Shown here: positions 63,731 to 64,000 of the stretch, in pieces
Numbering within the stretch: position 1 is the first letter of the stretch
How the letters are laid out: the number at the start of each line of letters is the position of its first letter
NCBI RefSeq assembly: GCF_039534125.1
Contig: NZ_BAAAUV010000032.1
Location: 1 to 64,000 of the forward strand
Reading direction: 5' to 3'
Origin: Actinocorallia longicatena
Lineage (GTDB): Bacteria; Actinomycetota; Actinomycetes; Streptosporangiales; Streptosporangiaceae
DNA: 64,000 nucleotides
Translations under genes and position numbers: made by a program
Notes under the pieces: model-generated
Told to the model about the DNA's origin: nothing
What the model saw: the letters and a program-made list of their open reading frames with translations, nothing else
Databases searched by the model: none

Positions 63731-64000
63731 TCAGGCGGGGACGGAGGCCCGGAACCCGGTGCCGGGCCCGGTGACGCGGAGCGGCCCGCCGGCGAAGGGC
63801 ACGAACACGGCCTCCCCCGGCGTCAGCCGTTCGACGCTGTCACCGCGGGAGACCTCGAGGGAGCCTTCGAGGCACAGGACGGCCCCCGGGCCCGGCACGT
63901 CGACCGTGAGCACGGGATCGGGGCTGAGCCGGGTCAGCCGGAACTGACGGACCGGAGCGGGATAGAGGTCTTCGCCGTCCTGGAGGGCGGAGGCGGCGAC
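63731..64000 (-). CDS. manA: Mannose-6-phosphate isomerase (C-terminal part)
   Basis: Last 89 residues; the N-terminus lies beyond the right edge. VRQFRLTRL, VLCLEGSLEV, LTPGEAVFVPFAGGPLRVTG and a final cupin strand match the C-terminus of type I ManA. The enzyme interconverts fructose-6-P and mannose-6-P for mannan and lipoglycan synthesis. Metal-site residues are in the missing part. Confidence 0.85.
   Translation of the reverse strand, partial: VAASALQDGEDLYPAPVRQFRLTRLSPDPVLTVDVPGPGAVLCLEGSLEVSRGDSVERLTPGEAVFVPFAGGPLRVTGPGTGFRASVPA

Overview
This is about 64 kb of very GC-rich DNA with dense, short-spaced genes, frequent GTG/TTG starts, and start/stop overlaps of the ATGA or TGATG type. 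The gene families point to a chromosomal segment of an actinomycete: ter-type stress cluster, UppS/RecO, Rv2525c-like DUF1906 protein, NarGHJI, actinobacterial-type Fur/Zur, and GlyRS without a T-box. Streptosporangiales (Thermomonosporaceae-like) is my best guess, from family content only. I saw no rRNA, tRNA, CRISPR array, IS element or prophage.

Layout. (1) 1-5.5 kb: a ter-type stress cluster with a partial phosphoribosyltransferase-like protein, a CitE-like lyase, a TerC/DUF475 membrane protein, two TerD proteins and a divergent coiled-coil protein. (2) 5.5-10.4 kb: pyrF, a zinc-ribbon protein, a glutamate-racemase-like protein, the iron-uptake pair efeO-efeB behind an IdeR-type iron box (no efeU here), and a YbjQ-family protein. 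(3) 10.5-14.5 kb: dnaG, interrupted by an in-frame intein exactly at its zinc-binding site, followed by a primary-type sigma factor. (4) 14.5-19.3 kb: urease operon ureABCFGD. (5) 19.4-28.7 kb: orphan MalK-type ATPase, FAD reductase, dgt, DUF218 protein, ppdK and a GH15 enzyme. (6) 28.8-36.7 kb: narGHJI with a divergent narK. (7) 36.8-42.6 kb: a secreted protein, a TetR/hydrolase divergent pair with two palindromic operators, glyS, a secreted DUF1906 protein and small proteins. (8) 42.6-45.6 kb: znuACB-zur behind a Zur-like box and probably a leaderless start. (9) 45.7-53.9 kb: cell-envelope proteins, a secreted M4 peptidase, uppS-recO, a cytosolic protealysin-like M4 peptidase coupled to an emfourin-type inhibitor, and leuA behind a leucine-rich leader peptide. 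(10) 54-63 kb: a secreted GH12-like glucanase convergent with a six-gene operon. That operon encodes three paralogous secreted galactose-oxidase-type copper radical oxidases and three paralogous membrane-anchored four-cysteine proteins. It is followed by the gtrA and manA (partial) genes.

The strongest candidate for an undescribed system is the six-gene oxidase/small-protein operon at 55.0-63.1 kb with the adjacent glucanase. Its logic recalls the glxA/csl glycan-modification locus of Streptomyces, but without a cellulose-synthase-like gene here and with a repeated oxidase plus Cys-module design. The second is the DnaG intein: its +1 cysteine is itself a zinc ligand of the primase. Coordinates of starts were chosen from ribosome binding sites, overlaps and paralog alignment by eye. 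Promoters, operators and terminators were also read by eye and are inferences.
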